Translations under genes and position numbers: made by a program
The notes under the pieces: model-generated
What the model was told of the DNA's origin: nothing
The model's database searches: none
The model's input: the letters and a program-made list of their open reading frames with translations, nothing else
Source of the DNA: an uncultured bacterium
Lineage (GTDB): Bacteria; Cyanobacteriota; Vampirovibrionia; Gastranaerophilales; Gastranaerophilaceae
Assembly: GCA_946622415.1 (NCBI GenBank)
Contig: CAMOPX010000013.1
Span: forward strand, 1-52,341
Length of the DNA stretch: 52,341 nucleotides
Direction of reading: 5' to 3'
In this document: piece by piece, positions 17,603-25,836 of the stretch
Layout: each line of letters opens with the position of its first letter
How positions within the stretch are numbered: position 1 is the stretch's first letter

Positions 17603-19864
17603 ATGTCAAAAGAAGAATATTGCAAAAAAGCGGAAGAACTGTTTAAAAAGAAAGAATTTAATGAAGCCATCGAATGTTTAAATAAAGTGATAGAATTAGA
17701 TTCAAATAATGCAGAAGCATATAATGACAGAGGTTCATGCTATTATAATTTAAAAGATTACAATAAGGCGCTTGAAAATTATAATAAAGCGATAGAATTA
17801 GAACCTAATTATGCAAATGCATATATTAACAGGGGTACATGTTACATTTGTTTTCCCGAGGAATATTATAAAGCGCTTGATGATTTTAATAAAGCAATAG
17901 AATTAAATCCGAATAATGCAAATTACTATATAGCAAGAGGGCTATATTACGATAGAGAAGTATTAGAACTCGATAAAGCTATTCAGGATTTTGATAAAGC
18001 TAATAAACTTGACCCAAATAACGCGGGTATATTGTATCTTAGAGGAAGCTACTATTTATTACATGAACCCAATAAGGGGTTAGAAAACATCAATAAAGCT
18101 ATTGATATCTTAAATAAAGCTATTGAACAAAATCCGAATGAAGCTGACAATTATAATCTTAGAGGACATTGTTATTCAAAATTATTCAAAGATAAAGAAG
18201 CGCTTGATGATTTTAATAAAGCGACAGAACTCAACCCAAAAGAAACACAATATCTTTATGACTTAGCGAAATATTATAAGGATTCAAAAGAATACAACAA
18301 GGTTCTTGATTGCTGTAACAAAATAACGGAATTAAATCCGAATGATGCAGATAACTATTATAACAGGGGTGAGTTTTACCGTGATTTTCTGCATGAATAC
18401 AGTAAAGCACTTGAGGATTTCAATAAAGCAATAGAACTAAATCCGAATGCTTGGCATTTTTATAATGGCAGACGCGAATGTTACTATAAATTAAATGAAT
18501 ACAAAAAAGCTCTTGAAGATTCAAATAAAATAATGGAATTAAATCCGAGCAACATGTTTAATTTTGGGCATAGAGGTTGGTGCTATTATTATTTAAAAGA
18601 ATACAATAAGGCAATTCAAGATTTTGATAAAGCAGTAGAGTTATATTCAAAATATCCATATGCATTTCAAGACAGAGGTAAATACTATTTTAAACTAAAA
18701 GAATATAATAAGGCTCTTGAAAATTATAATAAAGCGATAGAATTAGACCCGAATAATGCAGAACATTATAAGCACAGGGGAGGATGTAATCTTTATTTAA
18801 AAAATTTCAATAAAGCTCTTGATGATTTAAATAAAGCGATAGAACTAAATCCAAGCGATGCGGATAATTTTTTTGGAGTAGCAACTTGCTATTTTGAATT
18901 GAAAGAATACAAAAAGGCTATTGATTATTTCAATAAAACAATAGAATTGAATTCAAATTTCGCAGGTTACTTTAACGTCAGAGGCCAGTGCTATTTTGAA
19001 TTAAAAGAATATAATAAAGCTATTGAAGATTTAAATAAAGCAATAGAATTAAATCCGAATTATGCAGACGCATTTTACAGTAGAGGTCGGTGCTATTATG
19101 AACTGAAAGAATATAATAAAACAATTAAAGATTATAATAAAGCGATAGAATTGGATTCAAATTCTGCAAATGTTTTCAATAACAGAGGATTAGTTTATCT
19201 GCAATTAAATAATTATAACAAAGCACTTAATGATTTTAATAAAGCTATAGAATTGGATTCAAATTCTGCAAATGTTTTCAATAACAGGGGTGGGTGTTAT
19301 TATAATTTAAAAGAATACAATAAAGCTATTGAAGATTTTAATAAAGCGATAGAACTGAATCCGAATGAAGCAGAATATTACAAATCCAGGGGAATATGTA
19401 ATATTCGCTTAAAAGATTTTAAAAAAGCTATTGATGATTGTAATAAACTAATAGAATTAGATTCAAATAACGCATTTAATTTTTTTCTAAGAGCATCATG
19501 CAATTTTATATTAAAGGAATACAAAAAGGCTCTTGAAGATTTCAATAAAGCAATAGAACTAGATTCCAATAAAGTCCTATATTTTGAGAATAGAGGAGAA
19601 GTCTACTATAAATTGAAAAAATACAATAATGCTATTGATGATTATAATAAAGTAATAGAATTAAATCCGAATAAAAAAGAGGTGTACAACTATTATACAG
19701 CGATAACAATATGTTATTGTTTCTTAAAAGAATATGATAAAGCATTTGATACATGCAACAAAAGACAACAACTAAAATATCAGAATGAACAGAGTTTTTT
19801 GCTAAAATGTAAAATAGACTTATTTTTAATAAGGATTCTTATTGCGCTAAAGCTCATCAGATAA
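17603..19864 (+). CDS. TPR protein with about 21 tandem repeats, probably frameshifted near its end
   Basis: A 753-residue protein made almost wholly of tetratricopeptide repeats of 34-36 residues; I count about 21. The consensus unit is close to YNKAIEDFNKAIELNPN preceded by RGxCYYxLKE. TPRs form superhelices that bind other proteins. Several neighbouring units are nearly identical in DNA as well (for example around 19141-19300), so copy number may vary by recombination. No signal peptide, membrane segment or catalytic domain is seen. AAAAGG precedes the ATG. The last 20 residues (DLFLIRILIALKLIR) do not look like TPR; another frame continues sensibly to 19932 (see next entry). The partner is unknown. 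Confidence 0.9.
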   Translation: MSKEEYCKKAEELFKKKEFNEAIECLNKVIELDSNNAEAYNDRGSCYYNLKDYNKALENYNKAIELEPNYANAYINRGTCYICFPEEYYKALDDFNKAIELNPNNANYYIARGLYYDREVLELDKAIQDFDKANKLDPNNAGILYLRGSYYLLHEPNKGLENINKAIDILNKAIEQNPNEADNYNLRGHCYSKLFKDKEALDDFNKATELNPKETQYLYDLAKYYKDSKEYNKVLDCCNKITELNPNDADNYYNRGEFYRDFLHEYSKALEDFNKAIELNPNAWHFYNGRRECYYKLNEYKKALEDSNKIMELNPSNMFNFGHRGWCYYYLKEYNKAIQDFDKAVELYSKYPYAFQDRGKYYFKLKEYNKALENYNKAIELDPNNAEHYKHRGGCNLYLKNFNKALDDLNKAIELNPSDADNFFGVATCYFELKEYKKAIDYFNKTIELNSNFAGYFNVRGQCYFELKEYNKAIEDLNKAIELNPNYADAFYSRGRCYYELKEYNKTIKDYNKAIELDSNSANVFNNRGLVYLQLNNYNKALNDFNKAIELDSNSANVFNNRGGCYYNLKEYNKAIEDFNKAIELNPNEAEYYKSRGICNIRLKDFKKAIDDCNKLIELDSNNAFNFFLRASCNFILKEYKKALEDFNKAIELDSNKVLYFENRGEVYYKLKKYNNAIDDYNKVIELNPNKKEVYNYYTAITICYCFLKEYDKAFDTCNKRQQLKYQNEQSFLLKCKIDLFLIRILIALKLIR

Positions 19865-19932
19865 TCATATTTGAAATATTAAAAAGTATTTCAAAAACCT
19901 TTGAAGAAGTGGAAAATTTTCAAGAGTTGTAA
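19813..19932 (+). pseudogene. Out-of-frame C-terminal extension of the TPR protein, ending EEVENFQEL
   Basis: If one base is added in the T-run at 19823-19827, the TPR frame runs on past its stop to a TAA at 19930-19932. It would read FNKDSYCAKAHQ, then FEILKSISKTFEEVENFQEL. The last 32 bases (19903-19934) match the 3' end of the TolC-like gene (17489-17520) at 29 positions, and the three differences are silent in EEVENFQEL. Either the TPR gene carries a frameshift (real, or an error in a short homopolymer), or this is a relic of a second channel gene. I prefer the frameshift, because the restored reading looks like protein over its whole length. Confidence 0.6.
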
Positions 19933-19981
19933 TTTATATTAAATCCTAAACTAACAATATACTAACAATTTTTTTGTATAT

Positions 19982-19987
19982 TTATAA
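19982..19987 (+). promoter_or_regulatory. Candidate -10 box
   Basis: TATAAT, 25 bases before the leader start codon at 20013. No clear -35 box is found. Confidence 0.35.
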
Positions 19988-20012
19988 TACAGATTAGATT
20001 TTTAGGAAAAAT

Positions 20013-20048
20013 ATGAACAAAAAACCATTCAAGCAGGGCGGAATATAA
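20013..20048 (+). CDS. Possible 11-residue leader peptide
   Basis: ATG at 20013 is preceded by TAGGA and encodes MNKKPFKQGGI. Its stop shares a base with the start of the next gene (TAATG at 20046-20050). Overlap of this kind suggests translational coupling of the larger gene. It could equally be a chance short frame. Confidence 0.35.
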   Translation: MNKKPFKQGGI

Positions 20049-20698
20049 TGATAAACACTAAGCATAGCCCGACATTTCAACATTTTAAAAATTTTCAGCA
20101 TTTTCAAAATAAATATAAACAGTCAAAAATAAATACAGACAATACAAAAGCAAAAGCATTTATTGGCGCAGCAATAGGAACAGCCATTCCGCTTGCATTT
20201 ATGCTAAAATCCCAAAAAACAAACAATCCGCTTAATCTTGATTACAAGTTAAAAGATATATTGGTTTTGTCAACTTCATCCATTGCAGGCGGAACGTTGT
20301 TTGGAATGCATAAACAACACAGTCACACTAAAAAAACGAAATTAAAAGAAGGAGTCTTTCAGATTTTAAACGCAACTCTGCCGGCTGTTGGTGTATCGGG
20401 GATGTTAAAACTTTGCGAGAAACAAAAAATAAACAATACACCCTGTAAAATAGGAGCGGTTGTTTCGGGTATTGCCATTGGGATGTTGACTGCGATAAAA
20501 TCGACAAATAAAATCTTTGACCCCAAAGATATACATCCCGATAGAAAATTGGGCCCTAAAGATTTTATTGCAAGCGCAGATGACGCAATAGGTGCATTAG
20601 CTTTAGGAAAATTCCCGATTGTTCAAAGTTTGCGTTTAGATAAGGCTCTGCCTCTCGCATTCGGTTATTGCGGATATAGAGCAGGCAAAGCGGAATAA
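20048..20698 (+). CDS. Unknown protein with glycine-rich hydrophobic segments
   Basis: A 216-residue protein that I do not recognise. The first 50 residues are polar and rich in His, Phe, Gln and Lys. Hydrophobic stretches follow: AFIGAAIGTAIPLAFML near 50-67, ILVLSTSSIAGGTLFGM near 82-98, and IGAVVSGIAIGMLTAI near 145-160. Small-residue patterns (GxxxG-like) suggest packed membrane helices. The C-terminus has DDAIGALALGKFP and GYCGYRAGK. GGGCGGA near 20036-20042 could serve as ribosome binding site. It is convergent with the next gene, with 23 bases between and no clear terminator. Confidence 0.7.
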   Translation: MINTKHSPTFQHFKNFQHFQNKYKQSKINTDNTKAKAFIGAAIGTAIPLAFMLKSQKTNNPLNLDYKLKDILVLSTSSIAGGTLFGMHKQHSHTKKTKLKEGVFQILNATLPAVGVSGMLKLCEKQKINNTPCKIGAVVSGIAIGMLTAIKSTNKIFDPKDIHPDRKLGPKDFIASADDAIGALALGKFPIVQSLRLDKALPLAFGYCGYRAGKAE

Positions 20699-20721
20699 AA
20701 AGTTTTCATTCTATATAAATA

Positions 20722-21426
20722 CTATTGAGCAGGAACTTTAAGATTATCTTGAAGCTCTAAAATTACTTTTTCTCCTTGTTTTGCTTTATAGTGAAGTCCG
20801 GGAGAAACAACACCCGTCACAAGCCCCACGCCGCCGCCTATGGAACCGCCTATAATTAAGCCTGTAATCGTGTGCCCTGCGGCAACACCGATTGCAGCAC
20901 CTAAACCGGCACCTGTGCCACCGATTGCAAGAGTATAGGCTGCAATTTTTCCTGTTGTTTCTTTAGCGCCTTCTTGGAAATAATCTTTTTTGTTTTTTGC
21001 CAATTTTAAAGCAACAGGAAGATTTGTACTATCGGGTAAAACAATATGAGTAAATTCCATATAAACTTTTGCATTTCTTGAGAACCATTTCGGTTCTACT
21101 ATTTCAGTTATTTGTGCAATTAATGATGAGTTGCAGGGAATGAGAAGTGTTCCTTCATTGGTTTTTACATCACTGTTAAAAACGAATTGAACAAAATCGC
21201 CTGTTTTATAGTATTTTGAATTAAAATTTTGTGCAAAAACAACTTCCAAGTAGTTTTCTTTTTGTATGATGTTTCCTGTTTGCGTAATTTTGACCAAGTC
21301 TATTTTTGCATCTTTTGTGCTTTTTAAATGTTCAACATCATCAAAAGATTCGCTATATGCTAATGCAGGAACCGAAAGTCCGATAAAAGCAGATAATATT
21401 CCGATAGAAAGCAGTTTTTTATACAT
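20722..21426 (-). CDS. Secreted glycine-zipper protein
   Basis: A 234-residue protein with a signal peptide (MYKKLLSIGILSAFIGLSVPALA). Residues about 60-160 form a beta-rich region (KTGDFVQFVFNSDV, GTLLIPCNSSLIAQITE) of unknown fold. Residues about 165-210 are a glycine zipper (GTGAGLGAAIGVAAG, IIGGSIGGGVGLVTGV), a pattern found in outer-membrane and pore-forming proteins. It starts ten bases after the PilZ gene stop and is probably the last gene of a four-gene operon with the GT-C enzyme. An envelope role is likely; anything more precise would be a guess. Confidence 0.72.
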   Translation of the reverse strand: MYKKLLSIGILSAFIGLSVPALAYSESFDDVEHLKSTKDAKIDLVKITQTGNIIQKENYLEVVFAQNFNSKYYKTGDFVQFVFNSDVKTNEGTLLIPCNSSLIAQITEIVEPKWFSRNAKVYMEFTHIVLPDSTNLPVALKLAKNKKDYFQEGAKETTGKIAAYTLAIGGTGAGLGAAIGVAAGHTITGLIIGGSIGGGVGLVTGVVSPGLHYKAKQGEKVILELQDNLKVPAQ

Positions 21427-21436
21427 TTTTATTTCC

Positions 21437-22051
21437 TTATATATTAATATTTTGTATATTATTCACGATACACAGTTTTATTATATAATTTTCATCAGCT
21501 TTATTCAATGACAATAATTTTACACTATATCTGTACTTTGGCAAATCAGCCTTCAAATTTTTTCTTATTTCCACTATTTTTATCTTAGAAATTATTTTTC
21601 TTTCGTGAAAATTGAGCTGAATTTCAATATTTTCATCTTTATCTATAATGTCATTGCAGTAAAAAGAAAAACCGCTTCCCGAGATGTTTTTTGTATTAAA
21701 TCTCTGCCTTTTTCCGTTTACATTTAAAATAAAGGGTATATTTAATTCCGCTCTTAATAATTCTCTTCGTTGTACAATTTTATAGTTTTCAGGTTTATTA
21801 ATTTCAATAAGTTTAGAATTGAGAGAGATTATTGTTGTTTTAAAAACAAATATTCCGGCATCCGAATAAACGAGAATTTTTACGTTTTGATTTTCTTTGT
21901 ATTTTGTTTTGTTTTGAGGTTTATAAATAATGTATTTTTCAGGTGTGACTTTATAAAACCCTGTTCTTTCGGTTTGTATTACTTTATCTTCCGTGATGAG
22001 TTCTATTTCAACTTTTCTGTTATTTTTTAAATATTTTTCTAAAATATTCAT
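21437..22051 (-). CDS. PilZ-domain c-di-GMP receptor, YcgR-like
   Basis: A 204-residue protein. Residues about 90-200 form a PilZ domain with both c-di-GMP-binding motifs: QRRELLR (94-100, the RxxxR motif) and NISGSG (122-127, the [D/N]xSxxG motif). The N-terminal 85 residues resemble the YcgR-N/flagellar-brake fold in length and beta-rich pattern. YcgR-like proteins slow the flagellar motor or tune surface functions when c-di-GMP rises. The gene is 47 bases after the membrane-enzyme gene and 10 before the glycine-zipper gene, so it could control a surface process encoded there, or motility through the flagellar genes in this window. Confidence 0.85.
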   Translation of the reverse strand: MNILEKYLKNNRKVEIELITEDKVIQTERTGFYKVTPEKYIIYKPQNKTKYKENQNVKILVYSDAGIFVFKTTIISLNSKLIEINKPENYKIVQRRELLRAELNIPFILNVNGKRQRFNTKNISGSGFSFYCNDIIDKDENIEIQLNFHERKIISKIKIVEIRKNLKADLPKYRYSVKLLSLNKADENYIIKLCIVNNIQNINI

Positions 22052-22098
22052 TAAAAAACCTCTTTTAACTTTTAATGATAGCAGATTATTTTTGTTTT

Positions 22099-24210
22099 TT
22101 AATCCTTAATTTGATTTACAAAGTAATAGATATTTAAGGTTTGTTTTTCGTGATTTATTTTGTTTTCTTCTTCGTAGGCATTTTCTCTGTAATCGAGTTT
22201 AAAGTTTTTCAGGTTTTGAAAATAATAATAAGTAAAACAAGCTCTCTCTGTTGCGTCTTCTTTGTTTATAAATTTACCTTTTTTATCATAATAATGGAAA
22301 AAACAATTAAGGTGATTATTATCTTTAAAAATTATTTTATTATCTTCTTTTTCATAGTTAATTTTAACATCTTCTTTATTAAAAATATTGTCGTTTTGTA
22401 TTTCGCTTTCTAAAATTACAAGGTCATATTTTTTTAATTTATCTTCATTAATCAATCCCGCATTCAAAAAATCAATCTTTCTTTCATCGTTTTCGAGAGT
22501 CGTTAAATATAACATAGAAGATACGAGGGTTTTTATAATTGCAATATTTTTTTTATCTTTATATCTTTCATTTATTGTTTTATAAATTACATGTCCGCTC
22601 GGATATACAGAAACAAATCTATTCTCATAACAATCTTTTGTAAAAGCTTCAAAATTATAATTTCTGAATTTTAAAATATGAATTGCCCGCCAAAAGGGCA
22701 TTCTTCTAATGCAGAAGGGCAATAAAAACATATAAAATAAAGAGAAAAATACAATGATTTTTTTATAGATTCCTTTTTTAGAATAACTGTATACAAGCAC
22801 AGGCGCCGATAAACAAACAAAAGCTATGATAAATCTGATAGAATAAACAAGATAAGCTATTGCTCTTGCAAGAACTAAAATATTCAAAATAAAAACAATT
22901 CCGAAAATAAAAAGCGCAATTGTTCTTTTGTTTTTATTTTTAAATATTTTCAAAATACTCAAAAACAGCATCGGAATAAAAACTAAAAAACCCAAAATCC
23001 CAAAGCCGACAGTCTGTTCGTCCGTAATTATATTTATTTTTTCCTGTTCAATATTACAGCCTGTTTCTTGAGGTATATGTATCAAATCAAAGAAAATATC
23101 TTTTAGGGCTAGAATTTTATCGTTTAAATAATATCCCCATTTGAATCCTGTAAAATCGAGCCCTTGAAAACAAAAGTGTATTATATTCGCGATATAACCT
23201 TTTATTCCGCCCCAAAAACCATGCCCTACAAGAGCGCAATTGTTACTTAAAAAATTATGAAATTGCAAAAAATTGCTTATATAGTTATAAGAAGAAAAGA
23301 TTAAAAAATTAACGATAAAATAAAGACTGAATAGTCCTATTTTTTTATAATTTTTTGTTTTTAAAACAAATTTTTCAAAACAAAAAATAAGCACAAAAAA
23401 CGCACCCAATGCCATTATGGCTGTGCTTTTTGTCCCAACGGCAAGAGCGAGCGACAAAGAAGCAAAATAAACAGATATTTTTTCTTCATTCAAAAACAAT
23501 AAAAATGCCAAAGTAATCAAACATCCGACAACAATATCCGTTTGAAGCGAGGGAATCTGCACTATTACCGATGAAAAAGAAGAAAATACAAAAATCGCAA
23601 AGAGTCTTTTTCTGAAACAAAACTTTAATTTTTCAAGTATTTGCCAAAACGAAAGAATAAAAACAATAAACGCACAATAAGATAAAATCCCATACCCATA
23701 CAGTGTCTTTTTAAATAAATACATCCAAGCATATATTATCTCTGAATTTATGGGCATAATAAGCGCTCTTATGTCATTTATTTCAAAATGATTCAGGCTT
23801 TTAAATTTAACAAAATCATAGGCTCTGATAAAATGATAGGTTTGACTATCAGGTTCTAATACCGGAATTATTAATGAAAGAATAAGCGTCACCAAAAGCA
23901 GAACAATAAAAGCAAAAGACAAAATACATAAGCTTTTATCGAGTTTAAGAGAATTTTTTAATCTTTCAAAATCAAAATTTATTTTTAAAAAGGCGCTTTT
24001 GCTGAATTTAAAAAACAATATTGAAAAAACTAAATTCAATAAAGAAAATATTATGACATTGTTTCTTGTGATTATATGAAACAGTGATAAAACTTCCATA
24101 TCAAAAACTATGAATGCAAAAAACGATATAAAAATAACCAATATATTTTTTGCAACTGATGCAATAAGATATGAAGAAAATAAATTAAGTATGATTGCCG
24201 CTAAAAACAT
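22099..24210 (-). CDS. Polytopic membrane protein, probable GT-C glycosyltransferase
   Basis: A 703-residue membrane protein with about a dozen hydrophobic segments in the first 470 residues and a soluble C-terminal part of about 220 residues. The first external loop carries EPDSQTYHFIRAYDFVKF, an acidic motif followed by YH as in lipid-phosphate-sugar-dependent (GT-C/ArnT/PMT-like) enzymes. Such enzymes transfer sugars from polyprenyl carriers to lipids or proteins outside the inner membrane. The exact donor and acceptor are not readable. It starts 20 bases after the small gene upstream, has no ribosome binding site, and is followed by the PilZ gene. Confidence 0.65.
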   Translation of the reverse strand: MFLAAIILNLFSSYLIASVAKNILVIFISFFAFIVFDMEVLSLFHIITRNNVIIFSLLNLVFSILFFKFSKSAFLKINFDFERLKNSLKLDKSLCILSFAFIVLLLVTLILSLIIPVLEPDSQTYHFIRAYDFVKFKSLNHFEINDIRALIMPINSEIIYAWMYLFKKTLYGYGILSYCAFIVFILSFWQILEKLKFCFRKRLFAIFVFSSFSSVIVQIPSLQTDIVVGCLITLAFLLFLNEEKISVYFASLSLALAVGTKSTAIMALGAFFVLIFCFEKFVLKTKNYKKIGLFSLYFIVNFLIFSSYNYISNFLQFHNFLSNNCALVGHGFWGGIKGYIANIIHFCFQGLDFTGFKWGYYLNDKILALKDIFFDLIHIPQETGCNIEQEKINIITDEQTVGFGILGFLVFIPMLFLSILKIFKNKNKRTIALFIFGIVFILNILVLARAIAYLVYSIRFIIAFVCLSAPVLVYSYSKKGIYKKIIVFFSLFYMFLLPFCIRRMPFWRAIHILKFRNYNFEAFTKDCYENRFVSVYPSGHVIYKTINERYKDKKNIAIIKTLVSSMLYLTTLENDERKIDFLNAGLINEDKLKKYDLVILESEIQNDNIFNKEDVKINYEKEDNKIIFKDNNHLNCFFHYYDKKGKFINKEDATERACFTYYYFQNLKNFKLDYRENAYEEENKINHEKQTLNIYYFVNQIKD

Positions 24211-24230
24211 ATAATATATTTTATATTATA

Positions 24231-24545
24231 TCAACTACTCTGGGCAATAAAAAACTTCCTTCTTATCAGTTCTCTTTTTTCTTCCATAAAATCCGATTTA
24301 TTTATGTAGGATTTTAAAGCTCCTTCTTTCAAAATCAAAGAAAGATATGTCAGAGTCTCATTTTGCAAATTGAAAAGCTTAAATTTATCGGACAAAAGGC
24401 TTTTGATAAATAGTTTGGAATTTATTGATTCAACATTTGACATATCAAGCCCGAGTTTTTTATTTTTGAAGCTGTTTAATATGTCAATTGTAATATCGTC
24501 GTCAATTATTCTGTTTTCAATAAAAATAACAGTCTTGCTTTTCAT
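24231..24545 (-). CDS. Small unknown protein, faintly STAS-like
   Basis: A 104-residue protein, first gene of the four-gene operon running to 20722. The layout (KTVIFIENRI, then LGLDMSNVESINSKLFIKSLL, then FKLFNLQNETLTYLSLI) is like the strand-helix order of STAS domains, with a serine where anti-anti-sigma factors are phosphorylated, but the resemblance is weak. It ends in a basic tail (MEEKRELIRRKF). The gene is divergent from the degenerate histidine kinase. Confidence 0.55.
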   Translation of the reverse strand: MKSKTVIFIENRIIDDDITIDILNSFKNKKLGLDMSNVESINSKLFIKSLLSDKFKLFNLQNETLTYLSLILKEGALKSYINKSDFMEEKRELIRRKFFIAQSS

Positions 24546-24675
24546 AATAATATTGCCATCCTACATATATTATCCGCTTAAAAAAACAAAATGTTAATTA
24601 TTATAAAGAATGAATATTTTATAACTTTTGTTTGAGAAAAAACATGATATTATAAGGAAAAGGTAAAAAAAATTA

Positions 24676-25815
24676 ATGAAAATTTTGAATTACTTTAAAA
24701 GCCAAAAAGAGGTCGGTTTCGACCTGAATCTATTGCCAGACGGAATATTTGTCATAGAACAAGACGGAAAAATTGCCGATGTTAACAACCGTGTTCTTGA
24801 GATGTTTGAAATAAACAGATTTGATATCATAGGACGCTATTTTTCAAGCTTTGTTCAAGACGGATTAACGGTACTAAATAAAATATTAGCCGAAAATACA
24901 ACCGCCGTTGCAAAAGCAATGCTCAGAAAAGAAGAAGATGATAATGTCCCCAGAATGTTTTTGGAATTATCCGCAACGAGGGATAAGGTTGAAAACAAGG
25001 TTTATGTTTCAGCAAGAAACACAACAAACAAAGAAAAACAACAAAAACAAATAAATGAACAATACGACATGGCAAAGAAAATCATAGACGGAAAAAATGA
25101 TTTTATTTTGGAATCGTCGGGTTCAATTTTATCTTCTTTGGTTTCTATAGCAGGTTTTTCAAGAGCATTACTGGATGGTATAGGCGGAATATTAACCGAA
25201 AAGCAACAAAAATATCTCAACTTAATAAACACAAATTCTAACGACCTAAAATACGACTTAGAAAAACTTTTTGCACTGTTTGAATTGGAATCCGGCAGAG
25301 TTGAATATAAATATAAGGCTTTTGATTTGATTAATTTAATAAGATCAATCGAAAGAGTTTATCAAAAGGATTTTCAAGACAAAAAAATCGTATTTTCATT
25401 AGATTACAGCAATTTAACTCAAAGAGATTGCGAGCTTGATGCCGAAATTGTAGAACAAATTTTAAGAAGCATAATGGATATATTTTCAAGATTTTCTACT
25501 TTCGGAAAATGCTCATTGAATATCGGACATCCGCCCGTTGCATTTTTAAAAGAAAGAGAATTTGATGCAAACGATTCTTTGGATACGGAAAAATATATAC
25601 TCGTGGAAGCAAAAATCACGGATATAGTATTCAACCAAGAGGAGCTTGATAATATATTCAATATTTATTACAAAAGCCCGAATAAAAGACCGATTGGCCT
25701 TCGTGCAACATTTAACATGCTGAAAAGATTTATTACGGATTTCAAAGGAGATATCTGGGTATATTCAAAACAAAGTTTTGGCACAATGATTACTTTTGTG
25801 CTACCTTTAAGATAA
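24676..25815 (+). CDS. PAS-domain histidine kinase-like protein lacking catalytic residues
   Basis: A 379-residue soluble protein. A PAS domain spans about 15-118 (LPDGIFVIEQDGKIADVNNRVLEMF). A HisKA-like region spans about 140-208 (LVSIAGFSRALLDGIGGILTEKQQKYLNLI), but the usual SHELRTPL is replaced by SSGSILSSL, so the phosphorylated His appears to be Gly149. A GHKL-like region spans 215-379: the N-box asparagine is missing (EQILRSIMDIFSRF), no DxGxG motif is seen, and only IGLRATFNMLKRF and GTMITFVLPL recall the end of the fold. It is probably a pseudokinase that senses and binds rather than phosphorylates. AAGG lies 11 bases before the ATG; no response regulator is nearby. Confidence 0.8.
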   Translation: MKILNYFKSQKEVGFDLNLLPDGIFVIEQDGKIADVNNRVLEMFEINRFDIIGRYFSSFVQDGLTVLNKILAENTTAVAKAMLRKEEDDNVPRMFLELSATRDKVENKVYVSARNTTNKEKQQKQINEQYDMAKKIIDGKNDFILESSGSILSSLVSIAGFSRALLDGIGGILTEKQQKYLNLINTNSNDLKYDLEKLFALFELESGRVEYKYKAFDLINLIRSIERVYQKDFQDKKIVFSLDYSNLTQRDCELDAEIVEQILRSIMDIFSRFSTFGKCSLNIGHPPVAFLKEREFDANDSLDTEKYILVEAKITDIVFNQEELDNIFNIYYKSPNKRPIGLRATFNMLKRFITDFKGDIWVYSKQSFGTMITFVLPLR

Positions 25816-25836
25816 CAGAGTTTTATTGGGATAGTT

